Shown in pieces: positions 48,877 to 60,011 of a DNA stretch of 64,000 bases. Each line of letters starts with the position of its first letter. Position 1 is the first letter of the stretch. This DNA is from Erwinia sp. (lineage in GTDB: Bacteria > Pseudomonadota > Gammaproteobacteria > Enterobacterales > Enterobacteriaceae): positions 1,469,310 through 1,533,309 of the forward strand of contig OZ024666.1 in the NCBI GenBank assembly GCA_964016415.1. Reading direction: 5' to 3'. Below the pieces are notes generated by a model. The model made no database searches, was not told the origin of the DNA, and saw only the letters and a list, made by a program, of their open reading frames with translations. The position numbers and the translations under genes are program-made.

Positions 48877-49428
48877 TCAGAAATGAGACACAAGCGGAGT
48901 CAGGTCTGTCGGTAATACCGCAGAAACTGTTTTGTGCTGTGGTGTGCCGAGGTAAAGAAGCCCGACCAGTTTATCCTGTGGGCGACAACCAAAAGCTGCA
49001 CTGACGGTAGCATTTTCGGTCCATACGCCACTACGCCAGATCCCACTGAATCCCTGAGCTAAAGCCGCCATTTGCATCGCCATCACAGCACATCCCGCTG
49101 AAACTACCTGCTCCCACTGCGGGACTTTGGGATTTTCTTCACAATGCGCGACAACCGCTATCACCAGTGGTGCACGAAATGGTGCTTTTTCAGCTTTTTC
49201 AATGGCTTTCGCATCACCGCCACTCTCACGTGTCACCTGCTCCAGTAACTTGCTGAAACGCACTAATCCTTCGTCCTGGATGATGATAAAGCGCCACGGA
49301 TGCATAGCACCATGGTCAGGGGCCCGCGCACCCGCCTGAAGAATATTTTCCAAAGCCTCGCCCTGAGGCGCCGGTGTTGTCAAACGTGAGGCAGAGCGAC
49401 GTTGCAGTAACAATTCCAGAGCGGTCAT
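48877..49428 (-). CDS. ydjA: nitroreductase-family protein YdjA
   Basis: Small FMN-dependent nitroreductase-like oxidoreductase, 183 residues from ATG 49428 ([15 protein letters not shown]), with GGAG upstream, equal in length to E. coli YdjA. The FMN-contacting RRSAS and [13 protein letters not shown] segments are present. Physiological substrate unknown. Precedes selD by 99 bases on the same strand, divergent from sppA. Confidence 0.93.
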   Translation of the reverse strand: MTALELLLQRRSASRLTTPAPQGEALENILQAGARAPDHGAMHPWRFIIIQDEGLVRFSKLLEQVTRESGGDAKAIEKAEKAPFRAPLVIAVVAHCEENPKVPQWEQVVSAGCAVMAMQMAALAQGFSGIWRSGVWTENATVSAAFGCRPQDKLVGLLYLGTPQHKTVSAVLPTDLTPLVSHF

Positions 49429-49676
49429 TATGCATTCTCCTGAAAACAGTAGATCAATCATCAAATAGCCAGAGGTGTGAATTTATCACAGTTGATACTT
49501 TTATGCTGACATTCGCCCGTCAGCTCATTTAGGATAGACTGTAAAACTCACATTTATGTAACGTGCCTCGCACAGCGGAACGGACTGTTTATGTCAATTC
49601 TGTCACCGGACAATGCCCGTGAAATGTCCCTGACTGACACTCAGTCTGTTTTCATCAATACCGAAACGGAGACAAC

Positions 49677-51536
49677 ATGCGCTCTTTATGGCGACTCATT
49701 GCTGGTTTGTTTAAAGGATTCTGGCGACTGATTAATTTTATCAGGGAAGTTATTCTGAATTTGTTTTTAATCGTTTTGCTCCTCATCGTGGCCTCTGTGT
49801 ATCTTGGGTACACTCTGAACAATGAAAGTAATGTCATTCCTAAAGGTGCATTGATTGTTGATATCAGCGGGTCTATTGTTGATAAACCGGCGCTGAATAG
49901 CAAAATCAGTAAAATTAGTCGTCTGTTACTGGGGACTGATGACATGAGAGAGAACTCTCTGTTTGATATTGTCGATATGCTACGACAGGCAAAAAATGAC
50001 AATGCAATCACAGGTATCGTGCTGGATTTGCGACACTTTACCGGAGGTGACATCCCTTCGATGCAGTATGTGGGAAAAGTCCTGCGTGAATTTCGTGACA
50101 GTGGCAAACCAGTTTATGCAGTTGGTGACAGCTTCACACAAGCACAATATTACCTTGCCAGTTTTGCCAACAAAATTTATTTATCCCCATTAGGGGGCGT
50201 TGAACTTCGTGGTTTAGCAACCGAAGGTATATATTATAAGTCACTGATGGATAAACTAAAGGTGACCACCAATGTCTTCCGCGTCGGTACCTATAAATCC
50301 GCTGTTGAACCCTTTTTACGTGATGATATGTCCCCAGAGGCACGAGAAGCTGACTCACGCTGGATCAACCAGCTATGGGGCAATTACCTGAATACGGTCG
50401 CTGCAAATCGTCAGTTAACTCCCGGGCAAGCTTTCCCTGGCGCAACGGCCATCCTCGCTGCGCTACAAGCTAACGGCGGAGATACAGCTCGCCTTGCCAG
50501 GGAGGCAAAACTGGTTGATGTCGTTGCCAGCCGTTATGAGATAGAAAAGCAACTTGCTGATGTATTCGGTCATAATAACATTACAGGATCGTTTATCGGC
50601 ACCAGCATCTATGACTATCCTTTGCACAGCGCTTCGGAAAAATCAGCTGCAGAAGCTAATATCGCGGTGATTATGGTAAACGGTGCCATTATGGATGGTG
50701 AGGAAAAACAAGGTAATGTCGGCGCTGATACTACCGCACAAGAAATTCGTCAGGCACGCTTGTCACCCAAAATTAAAGCAATCATTTTACGCGTCAACAG
50801 TCCCGGTGGCAGTGTGATTGCCTCGGAAATCATTCGGGAAGAGTTGATGGCGGCTAAAGAATCGGGGAAACCAGTAGTCGTTTCGATGGGCGGAATGGCA
50901 GCTTCAGGCGGATACTGGGTTTCAACGCCGGCAAACTATATCATTGCCAGCCCATCAACCCTGACAGGTTCTATCGGTATTTTTGGCGTGATCAATACCT
51001 TTGAGAATACGCTCGATGCAATAGGGGTACACAGTGATGGGGTGGATACCTCCCCGCTGGCAAGACTTTCAATGACCCGCGCACTGCCGACAGAAGTGCA
51101 GCAAATGATGCAACAGAGTGTTGAGAACGGCTATCAGCGTTTCCTTTCTCTTGTTGCCATCTCTCGCGGCAAAACGCCTTTACAAATTGACGCCATTGCG
51201 CAAGGCAGAGTCTGGACAGGCAGCGACGCAAAACAGAACGGTCTGGTTGATAGTCTCGGTGATTTCGACGATGCGGTCAGTAAAGCCACTGAATTAGCAG
51301 GATTAAAAACTGCACATTTAAGCTGGAGGCAGACAACGCCGGACTACTTCGACTTACTGGTTAACAGTATCAGCACTTCTGCTTACGCCGTATTACCAGG
51401 TGTATTAAAGAGTTATTTTCCTGCCCCTGCCGTCGAACTGATGAACACGGTCAGGCAGCACACCGCACTGGATGCAACCCTGAATGATCCCGGCAATCGC
51501 TATGTACTTTGCCTGGCTTGTGAGCAGGTCAAATAA
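49677..51536 (+). CDS. sppA: signal peptide peptidase SppA (protease IV)
   Basis: Inner-membrane serine protease that degrades cleaved signal peptides. The 619 residues (E. coli 618) have an N-terminal anchor (about 27-45) and tandem S49 domains. The catalytic lysine Lys207 is in the first domain (GTYKSAVEPF) and the nucleophile Ser410 in the second (MAASGGYW). Ribosome site ACGGAGA. Same neighbourhood (ydjA | sppA ansA pncA) as in E. coli. Confidence 0.96.
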   Translation: MRSLWRLIAGLFKGFWRLINFIREVILNLFLIVLLLIVASVYLGYTLNNESNVIPKGALIVDISGSIVDKPALNSKISKISRLLLGTDDMRENSLFDIVDMLRQAKNDNAITGIVLDLRHFTGGDIPSMQYVGKVLREFRDSGKPVYAVGDSFTQAQYYLASFANKIYLSPLGGVELRGLATEGIYYKSLMDKLKVTTNVFRVGTYKSAVEPFLRDDMSPEAREADSRWINQLWGNYLNTVAANRQLTPGQAFPGATAILAALQANGGDTARLAREAKLVDVVASRYEIEKQLADVFGHNNITGSFIGTSIYDYPLHSASEKSAAEANIAVIMVNGAIMDGEEKQGNVGADTTAQEIRQARLSPKIKAIILRVNSPGGSVIASEIIREELMAAKESGKPVVVSMGGMAASGGYWVSTPANYIIASPSTLTGSIGIFGVINTFENTLDAIGVHSDGVDTSPLARLSMTRALPTEVQQMMQQSVENGYQRFLSLVAISRGKTPLQIDAIAQGRVWTGSDAKQNGLVDSLGDFDDAVSKATELAGLKTAHLSWRQTTPDYFDLLVNSISTSAYAVLPGVLKSYFPAPAVELMNTVRQHTALDATLNDPGNRYVLCLACEQVK

Positions 51537-51659
51537 CCTCACTCGCCAATCACGGCTGTAGCACATTTTGTTGCTATCATCCTGGTACAGTAATCTCTGC
51601 CAGGATGATTTTTTTCAGCGTTGAACTTATACTCTTTTTTTACTTTTTTCGGTTCCCCC

Positions 51660-52676
51660 ATGCAGAAAAAAAACATCTACGTTGCTTATACTGGCGGTAC
51701 GATAGGTATGCAACGCTCATCTCATGGTTATATTCCTGTTTCGGGATATCTGCAGCAACAACTGGCGAAGATGCCGGAGTTCCATCGTCCTGAGATGCCG
51801 CATTTCACCATTCATGAATACTCGCCGCTGATGGATTCATCAGACATGACACCACGAGACTGGCAGACCATTGCTGACGATATACAACAACATTATGATA
51901 AATATGATGGTTTTGTGATTCTGCACGGTACTGACACCATGGCGTTCACCGCCTCAGCCCTGTCATTTATGCTGGAAAATTTGGCTAAACCGGTGATTGT
52001 GACAGGGTCACAAATACCGCTGGAAACCCTGCGCTCTGATGGACAACAGAATCTGCTTAATGCATTATTCATTGCTGCAAACTATCCGGTCAATGAAGTT
52101 ACTCTATTTTTCAATAACTTATTGTATCGTGGTAACCGAACAACCAAAGCACATGCTGACGGTTTCAACGCGTTTGCCTCACCGAATTTCCCCCCGCTGA
52201 TCGAAGCCGGGATTCATATTCGGCGCATCCAGAATACACAGTTAGCAGTTGCAGACAACCCGCTGATCGTTCACCCTATTACACCACAACCCGTAGGAGT
52301 GGTGACGCTTTATCCAGGGATCTCCGCTAACGTAGTGAGTAACTTTTTGCGACAACCGGTTAAGGCACTTATTTTGCGCACCTATGGCGTCGGAAATGCG
52401 CCGCAGGATCCTGCTTTCCTCCATGAGCTGGCTGACGCCTCAGCAAGAGGTATCGTTGTGGTTAATCTGACACAATGTATCTCAGGTAAAGTGAACATGG
52501 GCGGGTATGCCACAGGTAATGCTCTTGCACTATCAGGAGTTATCAGTGGTTATGATCTGACAGTTGAAGCCACTTTGACTAAACTTCATCTTTTACTCAG
52601 CAAAACACAGCAACCGCAGACAATAAGAGAAATGATGCAACAAAATTTGCGTGGTGAATTGACCCCTGATGATTAA
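51660..52676 (+). CDS. ansA: cytoplasmic L-asparaginase I AnsA
   Basis: Hydrolyses asparagine to aspartate and ammonia in the cytoplasm. From ATG 51660 (MQKKNIYVAYTGGTIGM) it has 338 residues, the E. coli length. The two asparaginase threonine motifs, YTGGTIGM and LHGTDTMAFTASAL, are intact. The sequence before this ATG is pyrimidine-rich with no clear ribosome site; the upstream in-frame TTG (51621) is no better. pncA follows after 15 bases, suggesting one operon. Confidence 0.95.
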   Translation: MQKKNIYVAYTGGTIGMQRSSHGYIPVSGYLQQQLAKMPEFHRPEMPHFTIHEYSPLMDSSDMTPRDWQTIADDIQQHYDKYDGFVILHGTDTMAFTASALSFMLENLAKPVIVTGSQIPLETLRSDGQQNLLNALFIAANYPVNEVTLFFNNLLYRGNRTTKAHADGFNAFASPNFPPLIEAGIHIRRIQNTQLAVADNPLIVHPITPQPVGVVTLYPGISANVVSNFLRQPVKALILRTYGVGNAPQDPAFLHELADASARGIVVVNLTQCISGKVNMGGYATGNALALSGVISGYDLTVEATLTKLHLLLSKTQQPQTIREMMQQNLRGELTPDD

Positions 52677-52691
52677 AAGGAATATCCAGAA

Positions 52692-53300
52692 ATGAAACCA
52701 GCCTTGCTGCTGATCGATTTACAAAATGATTTTTGTCCGGGGGGCGCGCTGGCAGTTAACGAAGGCGATCTGGTGATAGCCGTCGCTAATCGTTATGCTC
52801 ATGATTTTCACCAGCATGGATACCCAATCATCGCGACACTCGACTGGCATCCTGCTGATCATGGTAGTTTTGCCTCGAATGCAGGCCAACCTGTCGGTAG
52901 TCTGGGTACACTGCATGGTCTTCCTCAGGTCTGGTGGCCTGATCATTGTGTGCAGAAAACCTCAGGGGCTGAATTGCACCCGGGATTCGATGAGCATCTG
53001 TTGACCACCTGCATTTATAAAGGCACAGTTCCGCTGGTTGATAGTTACAGTGCGTTTTTTGACAACGGACGCCGTCAAAGTACGCGTCTTGATCACTGGC
53101 TGAAAGAGCGGGAGATTGATGAGCTGACCGTGATGGGGCTGGCGACGGATTATTGTGTTAAATACAGTGTCCTCGATGCCCTGTCGCTCGGTTATCGCGT
53201 CAGCGTCATTATTGCCGGTTGCCGCGGTGTCAATTTATTACCCGAAGACAGTAATAACGCCCTTGAAGAGATGAGACAAGCTGGTGCTATCATCGTCTGA
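52692..53300 (+). CDS. pncA: nicotinamidase PncA
   Basis: Deamidates nicotinamide to nicotinate for NAD salvage. The 202 residues contain the Asp-Lys-Cys catalytic triad (LIDLQNDF, CVQKTSG, ATDYCVKYS) and the metal site Asp-x-His...His (DWHPADHGS, PDHCV). AAAGGAAT precedes the ATG. Cotranscription with ansA is likely; convergent with yeaC. Confidence 0.95.
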   Translation: MKPALLLIDLQNDFCPGGALAVNEGDLVIAVANRYAHDFHQHGYPIIATLDWHPADHGSFASNAGQPVGSLGTLHGLPQVWWPDHCVQKTSGAELHPGFDEHLLTTCIYKGTVPLVDSYSAFFDNGRRQSTRLDHWLKEREIDELTVMGLATDYCVKYSVLDALSLGYRVSVIIAGCRGVNLLPEDSNNALEEMRQAGAIIV

Positions 53301-53310
53301 GTGACACTCT

Positions 53311-53333
53311 CCGGGGCGATTACTTCGTCCCGG
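53311..53333. terminator. bidirectional hairpin between pncA and yeaC
   Basis: CCGGGGCGA (53311-53319) pairs with TCGTCCCGG (53325-53333; one G:T) around TTACT, in the short gap between convergent genes and overlapping the yeaC stop. Confidence 0.5.
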
Positions 53334-53592
53334 ATATCTCACTTGTTGTAGTACTCAATTGTTGTTGCAGTTCTGCACGGGTTTTGAGCACCAGTTCACC
53401 ACCAACAGCGATGCTGACATGCTGGGGTTCCGTGTTATAACGAGATTGCCATAACATCACCAATTGCAGACAGTTCTCTTTTTGTTCGCTGTTTAGCGCA
53501 ACACCATTTGGCCACTTTCCTGTTTCCACCGCCTGACGCAGTTGCTTATACTGTGTCGGGCCGAGCTGGGCAAGCAGACGATTAAGATCCAT
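53320..53592 (-). CDS. yeaC: YeaC family protein (DUF1315)
   Basis: Small conserved protein of unknown function, 90 residues. The core GKWPNGVALNSEQKENCLQLVMLWQ is nearly identical to E. coli YeaC, the N-terminus is similar, and the C-terminus diverges. No signal peptide or membrane segment. In E. coli it sits beside msrB; here a GFA-family gene lies between them. Confidence 0.9.
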   Translation of the reverse strand: MDLNRLLAQLGPTQYKQLRQAVETGKWPNGVALNSEQKENCLQLVMLWQSRYNTEPQHVSIAVGGELVLKTRAELQQQLSTTTSEISGTK

Positions 53593-53610
53593 ATCACCCC
53601 CTGGTAAAAG

Positions 53611-54015
53611 TTATTGCTGCATCAGTTTAATAATGTCCTGCTCGGTCAGCATCACTGTTTTTTCGCGGAAACTGTAATAAGCTGGTTTGCTATCAACATA
53701 GATCTGAGTCGCGAGGGTTGCATCTTTACTTTCATCGAACAGTGCCGCATAGACAAAATACTTTGACGGTGAATGGAGATGGTAAAAAAGATGGGTACCA
53801 CACTGTTTGCAAAACGCCCGCTCTCCCCACGCTGATGATGCAAAACGCACCACTGCATTTTCCCCGTCAACCCTGATATCGTCGTCACAATCGATAGTGA
53901 ATCCAGGTCCACCATTCCAGCGCTGACACATGCCGCAATGACAAACATCAATGTTATCGGTCCGCTTGCTGGTGGTGATTTTGACTGAACCGCACAAACA
54001 TTGTCCCTGATGCAT
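53611..54015 (-). CDS. GFA/CENP-V-family zinc protein
   Basis: A 134-residue protein of the glutathione-dependent formaldehyde-activating enzyme-like (GFA, CENP-V) family. The zinc cysteines are all present: CLCGSVKI, CHCGMCQRWNGG and FCKQCGTHLFYH. The family fold binds zinc; enzymatic activity of most members is unproven, so no reaction is assigned. It sits 18 bases upstream of yeaC on the same strand, probably cotranscribed, at a place where E. coli has no such gene. Confidence 0.85.
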   Translation of the reverse strand: MHQGQCLCGSVKITTSKRTDNIDVCHCGMCQRWNGGPGFTIDCDDDIRVDGENAVVRFASSAWGERAFCKQCGTHLFYHLHSPSKYFVYAALFDESKDATLATQIYVDSKPAYYSFREKTVMLTEQDIIKLMQQ

Positions 54016-54092
54016 ACTAACCCTCCTTCATCGTTTTCATTCATCGTGGCACAGGCAACTCTCAGTTCTGCCAGTTCAGATCAACCTGAGAC

Positions 54093-54503
54093 TCACCCTG
54101 CCGTGTTATTTCCTTCGCCGTCAGTAAAATTCAGGGCAGCAGAATTAACGCAATAACGTTCTCCTCCGGGAGCAGGGCCATCCGGAAAGACGTGGCCCAG
54201 GTGCGCGTCACACTGCCCACAACGTATCTCTATGCGATGCATACCATGAGAGTCATCTTCAAGGTAGCGAATTGCCTGTTCATCATAAGGCTGATAAAAA
54301 CTTGGCCAGCCGCAGCCTGAGTCATATTTTGATTCCGACAAAAAAAGCGGCGCTTCGCAGACCAGACAATGATAGATACCCTCTGCTTTGTTGTGGAGCA
54401 GACGACCAGTAAAAGGGGGTTCAGTGCCTCGCTGTTGTGTCACATAACGCTGCATCTCGTTCAGTGCCGTTATACGTGCATTTGTATCTTCCACTGTGAT
54501 CAC
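54093..54503 (-). CDS. msrB: peptide-methionine (R)-S-oxide reductase MsrB
   Basis: Repairs the R-isomer of oxidised methionine in proteins. The 136 residues (E. coli 137) have the structural zinc cysteines (CLVCEAP and CGQCDAH), the [10 protein letters not shown] segment and the catalytic cysteine in RYCVNSAAL. Cytoplasmic. Divergent from gapA, in the arrangement found in other enterics. Confidence 0.95.
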   Translation of the reverse strand: MITVEDTNARITALNEMQRYVTQQRGTEPPFTGRLLHNKAEGIYHCLVCEAPLFLSESKYDSGCGWPSFYQPYDEQAIRYLEDDSHGMHRIEIRCGQCDAHLGHVFPDGPAPGGERYCVNSAALNFTDGEGNNTAG

Positions 54504-55831
<1,328 letters not shown>

Positions 55832-55856
55832 GCGCATAGACAGGTGATTAATTGCA

Positions 55857-55883
55857 GGGCGACACGAAGGTCGCCCTTTTTTT
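55857..55883 (+). terminator. gapA intrinsic terminator
   Basis: GGGCGAC (55857-55863) pairs with GTCGCCC (55870-55876) around ACGAAG, followed by seven T residues. It lies between gapA and yeaD, so yeaD is expressed by readthrough or its own promoter. Confidence 0.9.
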
Positions 55884-55905
55884 CGACCACAGAAAAGGAT
55901 CCTCC

Positions 55906-56781
55906 ATGAGCGAAACACTCTATACGCTGCCAGTTATTAAGCAGATCTCCCCTTACCTCTCATTACGTAAGATCGGTTCTCTTGATCTTATTGTGATTGT
56001 TCATCCTGAAGTAAGAGCAGCAATAACCGTTCAGGGCGCGCATCTAATCGCCTGGCAAGCGAGTGGTGAAAAACCGTTGCTTTGGTTGAGTGAAAAATCA
56101 CCTTTCACAGCAGGAAAAGCCATTCGCGGAGGCGTTCCTGTCTGCTGGCCATGGTTTGGACCGGCAGGTGAGCCTGCTCATGGTTTTGCCCGCATTCTTC
56201 CCTGGTCATTGACTGCGCATGATGAAAATGAACGTAACGTGTTGCTGACAATGACGCTTAATAGTTCTGAGCAAAGCAAAAAATTGTGGCCACATGATTT
56301 TACGCTGTTGCTACGTTTTCGCCTTGGCGAGCGCTGTGAAATTGAAATGGAAGCCCACGGTGACTTTGATGCCACAGCCGCTTTTCACAGTTACTTTGCT
56401 GTTAATGACATTCAGCAAGTCAGCGTTTCAGGGTTGGGGAATACTTTTATCGATAAAGTAAATCAGAGCACTGAAGGAGATCTTTCGGGCGGGAAGCAAA
56501 CCTATCCTGATCGTGTTGACAGAATTCATACTCAACCGGAAGATTGCTCTATTATTCACGATAATTCCACAGGCAGTACACTGGAAATTCACCACCACCA
56601 CCACAGTGATGTCGTGACGTGGAATCCCGGCCCTGCGCTCTCCAGTAGCATGGCAGATATGCCAGGCGAAGGGTATCGTCATATGGTGTGTGTTGAAACC
56701 GCACGTATTACGACCCCCATGCAAAGTCGTCCGGAATCACCGGCGCGGCTGGCGGTTACTTTTCAACGCGTTAAGCGTTAA
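55906..56781 (+). CDS. yeaD: glucose-6-phosphate 1-epimerase-like protein YeaD
   Basis: Aldose-1-epimerase-superfamily enzyme, likely interconverting anomers of glucose-6-phosphate. From ATG 55906 (MSETLYTLPVI), with AAAGGAT upstream, it has 291 residues (E. coli 294). The phosphosugar-binding RGGVPVCWPWFG, HGFAR, FHSYFAVND and WNPGP segments are conserved. A natural run of five histidines (about 227-231) sits where E. coli YeaD has four. The longer open frame to 55852 crosses the gapA terminator and is rejected. Confidence 0.93.
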   Translation: MSETLYTLPVIKQISPYLSLRKIGSLDLIVIVHPEVRAAITVQGAHLIAWQASGEKPLLWLSEKSPFTAGKAIRGGVPVCWPWFGPAGEPAHGFARILPWSLTAHDENERNVLLTMTLNSSEQSKKLWPHDFTLLLRFRLGERCEIEMEAHGDFDATAAFHSYFAVNDIQQVSVSGLGNTFIDKVNQSTEGDLSGGKQTYPDRVDRIHTQPEDCSIIHDNSTGSTLEIHHHHHSDVVTWNPGPALSSSMADMPGEGYRHMVCVETARITTPMQSRPESPARLAVTFQRVKR

Positions 56782-56786
56782 TAAGT

Positions 56787-56806
56787 ATGGCGGCATCAGC
56801 CGCCAT
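56787..56806. terminator. bidirectional terminator between yeaD and mipA
   Basis: ATGGCGGC (56787-56794) pairs perfectly with GCCGCCAT (56799-56806) around ATCA in the 27-base gap between convergent genes. Confidence 0.65.
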
Positions 56807-56808
56807 TC

Positions 56809-57558
56809 TCAAAAGGTATAGCTGATACCACCCCACAGCCCCAGCTGCGAGCTGCTATTTACCATCGGGCTATTCTTTTGTTCATCACTCAGTCGGCTAT
56901 AGCGGCCAGAAAGCGATGCCCTCCATTCAGGCGTCATAGCGTATATCGCACTGACTTCAGCATAAGGTTGCCAGCTATCATCAGGTTGATAGCTGGCCAG
57001 ACCACTGCGTTTCGATTCAGCTTTAGAAATACCGTAATAGTAGTGATTTTGATTCTGACTACTCCATAACACCCCAATCCCCGGAGATAGCGTCAGTGCT
57101 CCCAACCTGAATGGATGAAGATAAGCTACATCGGCGACAAAGCCGTTGCTGTTATCAAGGAGATCTCCGGCAAACAGTGTTCTGATAACCCCCCAGTCGG
57201 CAGTATGACGCCAGGCCATACCTGCCATTACCGTCATATGGCGCTCATTCAGCTGTTTAAGTTGGTGGCTATCGGTATCACGGGTAGCGAAATGTTGTGG
57301 CGATCCCAGTAACGTCAACGATAAGCGATCTTGCTCATCTTTCCACAAATAGTAACCCGCCTGTGCCGTATGCAGATACAAGCGGTCGCCATCGTAATTG
57401 ATGATCGGCACCGGATAGTAACGCGCCTTACCTTGTTTATACGGGTTTTTGTCGTAGACCATCGATGCACCAAGAGTGAGAGGGTTCGCATGGGCAGTAG
57501 AGATCAGTAGCGCTAAACATGATAAAGCAGTAATTGAAATCGTTTTCACAGGGTTCAT
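56809..57558 (-). CDS. mipA: MltA-interacting outer-membrane protein MipA
   Basis: Outer-membrane beta-barrel scaffold (MipA/OmpV family) that links the lytic transglycosylase MltA to PBP1B in E. coli. From ATG 57558 (MNPVKTISI) it has 249 residues (E. coli 248), with a signal peptide cleaved after AHA. It ends LGLWGGISYTF with the terminal phenylalanine needed for barrel assembly. GGA precedes the chosen start; ATG 57570 has no ribosome site. Confidence 0.93.
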   Translation of the reverse strand: MNPVKTISITALSCLALLISTAHANPLTLGASMVYDKNPYKQGKARYYPVPIINYDGDRLYLHTAQAGYYLWKDEQDRLSLTLLGSPQHFATRDTDSHQLKQLNERHMTVMAGMAWRHTADWGVIRTLFAGDLLDNSNGFVADVAYLHPFRLGALTLSPGIGVLWSSQNQNHYYYGISKAESKRSGLASYQPDDSWQPYAEVSAIYAMTPEWRASLSGRYSRLSDEQKNSPMVNSSSQLGLWGGISYTF

Positions 57559-58227
57559 CGTGAATTCCATTGAATATAATTATCCTGACAGCAGAATGTT
57601 GGGGGCTTAACTTATCACCAGCAAGTCAACGAAAAGGCCAAAAACGACTACTGGAGGTAGTAAGCTAACTATTCTGACACCACACTTAAGATTTTATTTG
57701 TGCAAAAAAGCGGTAACTCGTTGTTAAAATGTAATTATTTGTATTGGAGCAGAAATTATCAAACACTATTTTGTCATTTAAAGGAAATATAATTCATAAA
57801 ACAAGCTAAAATAGCACTACTCCTGTATCGCATTAAAAACTATTTAATCGAAAAATGAATGCGACCAAAAAGTAATATCGCTCATTTTCCTCACAGGAAA
57901 TACAGCATTAATCTGGCGTGATTAATAGCATCAGCGATGAAAATTCGAGCTATTCCGCTCCGTACTTTAAAAATCTCTGCAGAACCAGATAGTAACTATT
58001 TAGCGGCGAAGTATCTGATGTGTTCTGATATGAATATTGAGCAATCGATAGACCCCACATCCGCTGATAGTTTCCGATAAAAGGTAGACCATATCTGATA
58101 ATATCCCTCGTAGTATATCAAAAAAACCACACCTGGACACTAAAGCACCAGAGTCAGTTTATTTTGACTTACACTGCAGCTTTACAGACACTGACCCTCT
58201 CAAACGAGACTTACCAGGAGACCCACA
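57559..58227. other. long intergenic region between mipA and nhaP2
   Basis: About 670 bases, AT-rich near mipA, between two divergent genes. The only coding possibility I found is a 47-codon frame at 57937-58080, with no ribosome site and no recognisable similarity. The AGGAG for nhaP2 is at the right end. No tRNA, repeat family or clear small RNA was recognised. Confidence 0.5.
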
Positions 58228-59943
58228 TTGGAAGCCAGTACCATTTACAGTTTATTTATCATCGGTTCCATCCTGGTCGCGACAAGTATCTTGCTCAGTG
58301 CTTTTTCCTCCCGGCTGGGCATTCCCATTCTGGCTATCTTCCTGGTGCTGGGGATGCTGGCGGGTGTAGATGGGCCTGCCGGTATTGCATTCGATAACTA
58401 CCCTGCCGCCTATCTTATCAGCAACCTCGCACTGGCAGTGATCCTGCTCGATGGAGGCATGCGAACCCAATTCAGCTCTTTTAAAGTCGCGCTGGGGCCA
58501 GCACTATCACTGGCAACGGTGGGCGTTGTTATCACCGCAGGATTGACGGGGCTGGCTGCAGCTTGGTTATTTCATCTCAGTCTGCCTGAAGGTTTTTTAA
58601 TTGGTGCCATCATAGGATCCACTGATGCCGCGGCTGTATTTTCGTTATTAGGTGGTAAAGGATTAAATGAGCGCGTCAGCGCCACTCTGGAGATTGAGTC
58701 TGGCAGTAACGACCCCATGGCTGTCTTTCTTACCATCACGCTGATCTCAATGCTGCAGCAGGGAGACAGCACTTTGGGATGGTCTTTTATTGTTCATTTG
58801 GTTCAGCAATTTGGTCTTGGCATTCTATTAGGTCTGGGTGGCGGCTGGACTTTACTGCAAGTAATCAACCGCATTTCACTCGCAAATGGACTTTTCCCGT
58901 TACTGGCATTAAGTGGTGGGATTTTAATTTTCGCCCTGACCACGGTGCTTGAAGGCAGTGGTATTCTGGCAGTCTATTTATGCGGTTTCGTGCTTGGCAA
59001 TCGTCCGATAACAAATCGTCATGGCATTCTGCAAACTTTCGATGGCATGGCATGGCTCAGCCAGATTGGTATGTTCCTTGTTCTCGGACTGCTGGTCACC
59101 CCTTCTGATCTGTGGAAAATAGCCCTGCCAGCATTACTGCTATCTTTATGGCTGATACTTATCGCCCGCCCATTCTCTGTTTTCGTCGGCCTGCTGCCTT
59201 TCCGTGGTTTCAGTACCCGTGAACGCTATTTTATTAGTTGGGTTGGACTGCGCGGTGCCGTGCCGATAATTCTGGCAGTTTTCCCTATGATGGCCGGGCT
59301 TGATAATGCATCACTGTTTTTCAATATTGCTTTTTTTGTCGTGCTGGTATCACTAATTCTCCAGGGAACCTCTCTGGGGGTAGCCGCACGCAAGGCGCGT
59401 GTAATTGTGCCGCCCATTCCTTCACCGATTGCCCGTATCGGTCTGGACTTACATCCTGATAATCCGTGGGAACAATTTATCTATCGTTTAGGCGCCGATA
59501 AATGGTGTATCGGCAGTACGGTACGGGACCTTCGCATGCCTCGTGATACACATATTGCCGCCCTTTTTCGCGATAATGTCTTGTTAAAAGCCACCAGTCT
59601 GACCCGGTTACGTGAAGGTGACATTCTGTGTATCATCGGTCGCGAATGCGATTTACCCGAGCTTGGTAAACTGTTTAGCGAGTCACCGAATCTCGATCTC
59701 GACCCGCGTTTTTTTGGCGATTTTATTCTGCAGGCGAATACCAGACTTGCCGATATTGCCGATATCTATGGGATTGAACTGGATAACGAGTTCGATGGTC
59801 AACAATTACTCAGTGATTTACTCGCCGGAATCATCGTAGGTGCCCCAGTGATTGGTGACCAGGTTGAGTGGAAAGAGGTCATCTGGACCGTAGCTGAAAA
59901 AGATAGCCAGGGGATCAGTAAAGTCGGCATAAAAGTGCCATAG
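58228..59943 (+). CDS. nhaP2: K+/H+ antiporter NhaP2 (CvrA)
   Basis: Inner-membrane cation/proton antiporter of the CPA1 family, used in K+ export and volume/pH control. The 571 residues have about 12 membrane spans (1-400) with the conserved [18 protein letters not shown] and [13 protein letters not shown] segments carrying the transport aspartates, then a cytoplasmic RCK_C/TrkA_C-like domain (about 415-490) and a C-terminal CorC_HlyC-like part. It starts at TTG 58228 (AGGAG eight bases upstream), which reproduces the conserved N-terminus; no ATG does. Confidence 0.94.
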   Translation: MEASTIYSLFIIGSILVATSILLSAFSSRLGIPILAIFLVLGMLAGVDGPAGIAFDNYPAAYLISNLALAVILLDGGMRTQFSSFKVALGPALSLATVGVVITAGLTGLAAAWLFHLSLPEGFLIGAIIGSTDAAAVFSLLGGKGLNERVSATLEIESGSNDPMAVFLTITLISMLQQGDSTLGWSFIVHLVQQFGLGILLGLGGGWTLLQVINRISLANGLFPLLALSGGILIFALTTVLEGSGILAVYLCGFVLGNRPITNRHGILQTFDGMAWLSQIGMFLVLGLLVTPSDLWKIALPALLLSLWLILIARPFSVFVGLLPFRGFSTRERYFISWVGLRGAVPIILAVFPMMAGLDNASLFFNIAFFVVLVSLILQGTSLGVAARKARVIVPPIPSPIARIGLDLHPDNPWEQFIYRLGADKWCIGSTVRDLRMPRDTHIAALFRDNVLLKATSLTRLREGDILCIIGRECDLPELGKLFSESPNLDLDPRFFGDFILQANTRLADIADIYGIELDNEFDGQQLLSDLLAGIIVGAPVIGDQVEWKEVIWTVAEKDSQGISKVGIKVP

Positions 59944-59961
59944 AAATTAAGTTCAATGCAG

Positions 59962-59998
59962 CATCTGTATCGGCAAACGTTGCCGATACAGATGTTTT
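59962..59998. terminator. bidirectional terminator after nhaP2
   Basis: A perfect 15-bp stem (59962-59976 with 59980-59994) around ACG, followed by TTTT, between convergent genes. Confidence 0.8.
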
Positions 59999-60011
59999 AC
60001 TTCCTCAATGA

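Noticed and set aside
56590-56604. Run of five histidine codons resembling an engineered tag
   Set aside because: It is internal to YeaD, and E. coli YeaD has a similar natural His run at the same place.
57937-58080. 47-codon small frame between mipA and nhaP2
   Set aside because: No ribosome site and no recognisable similarity; length is within chance for AT-rich DNA.
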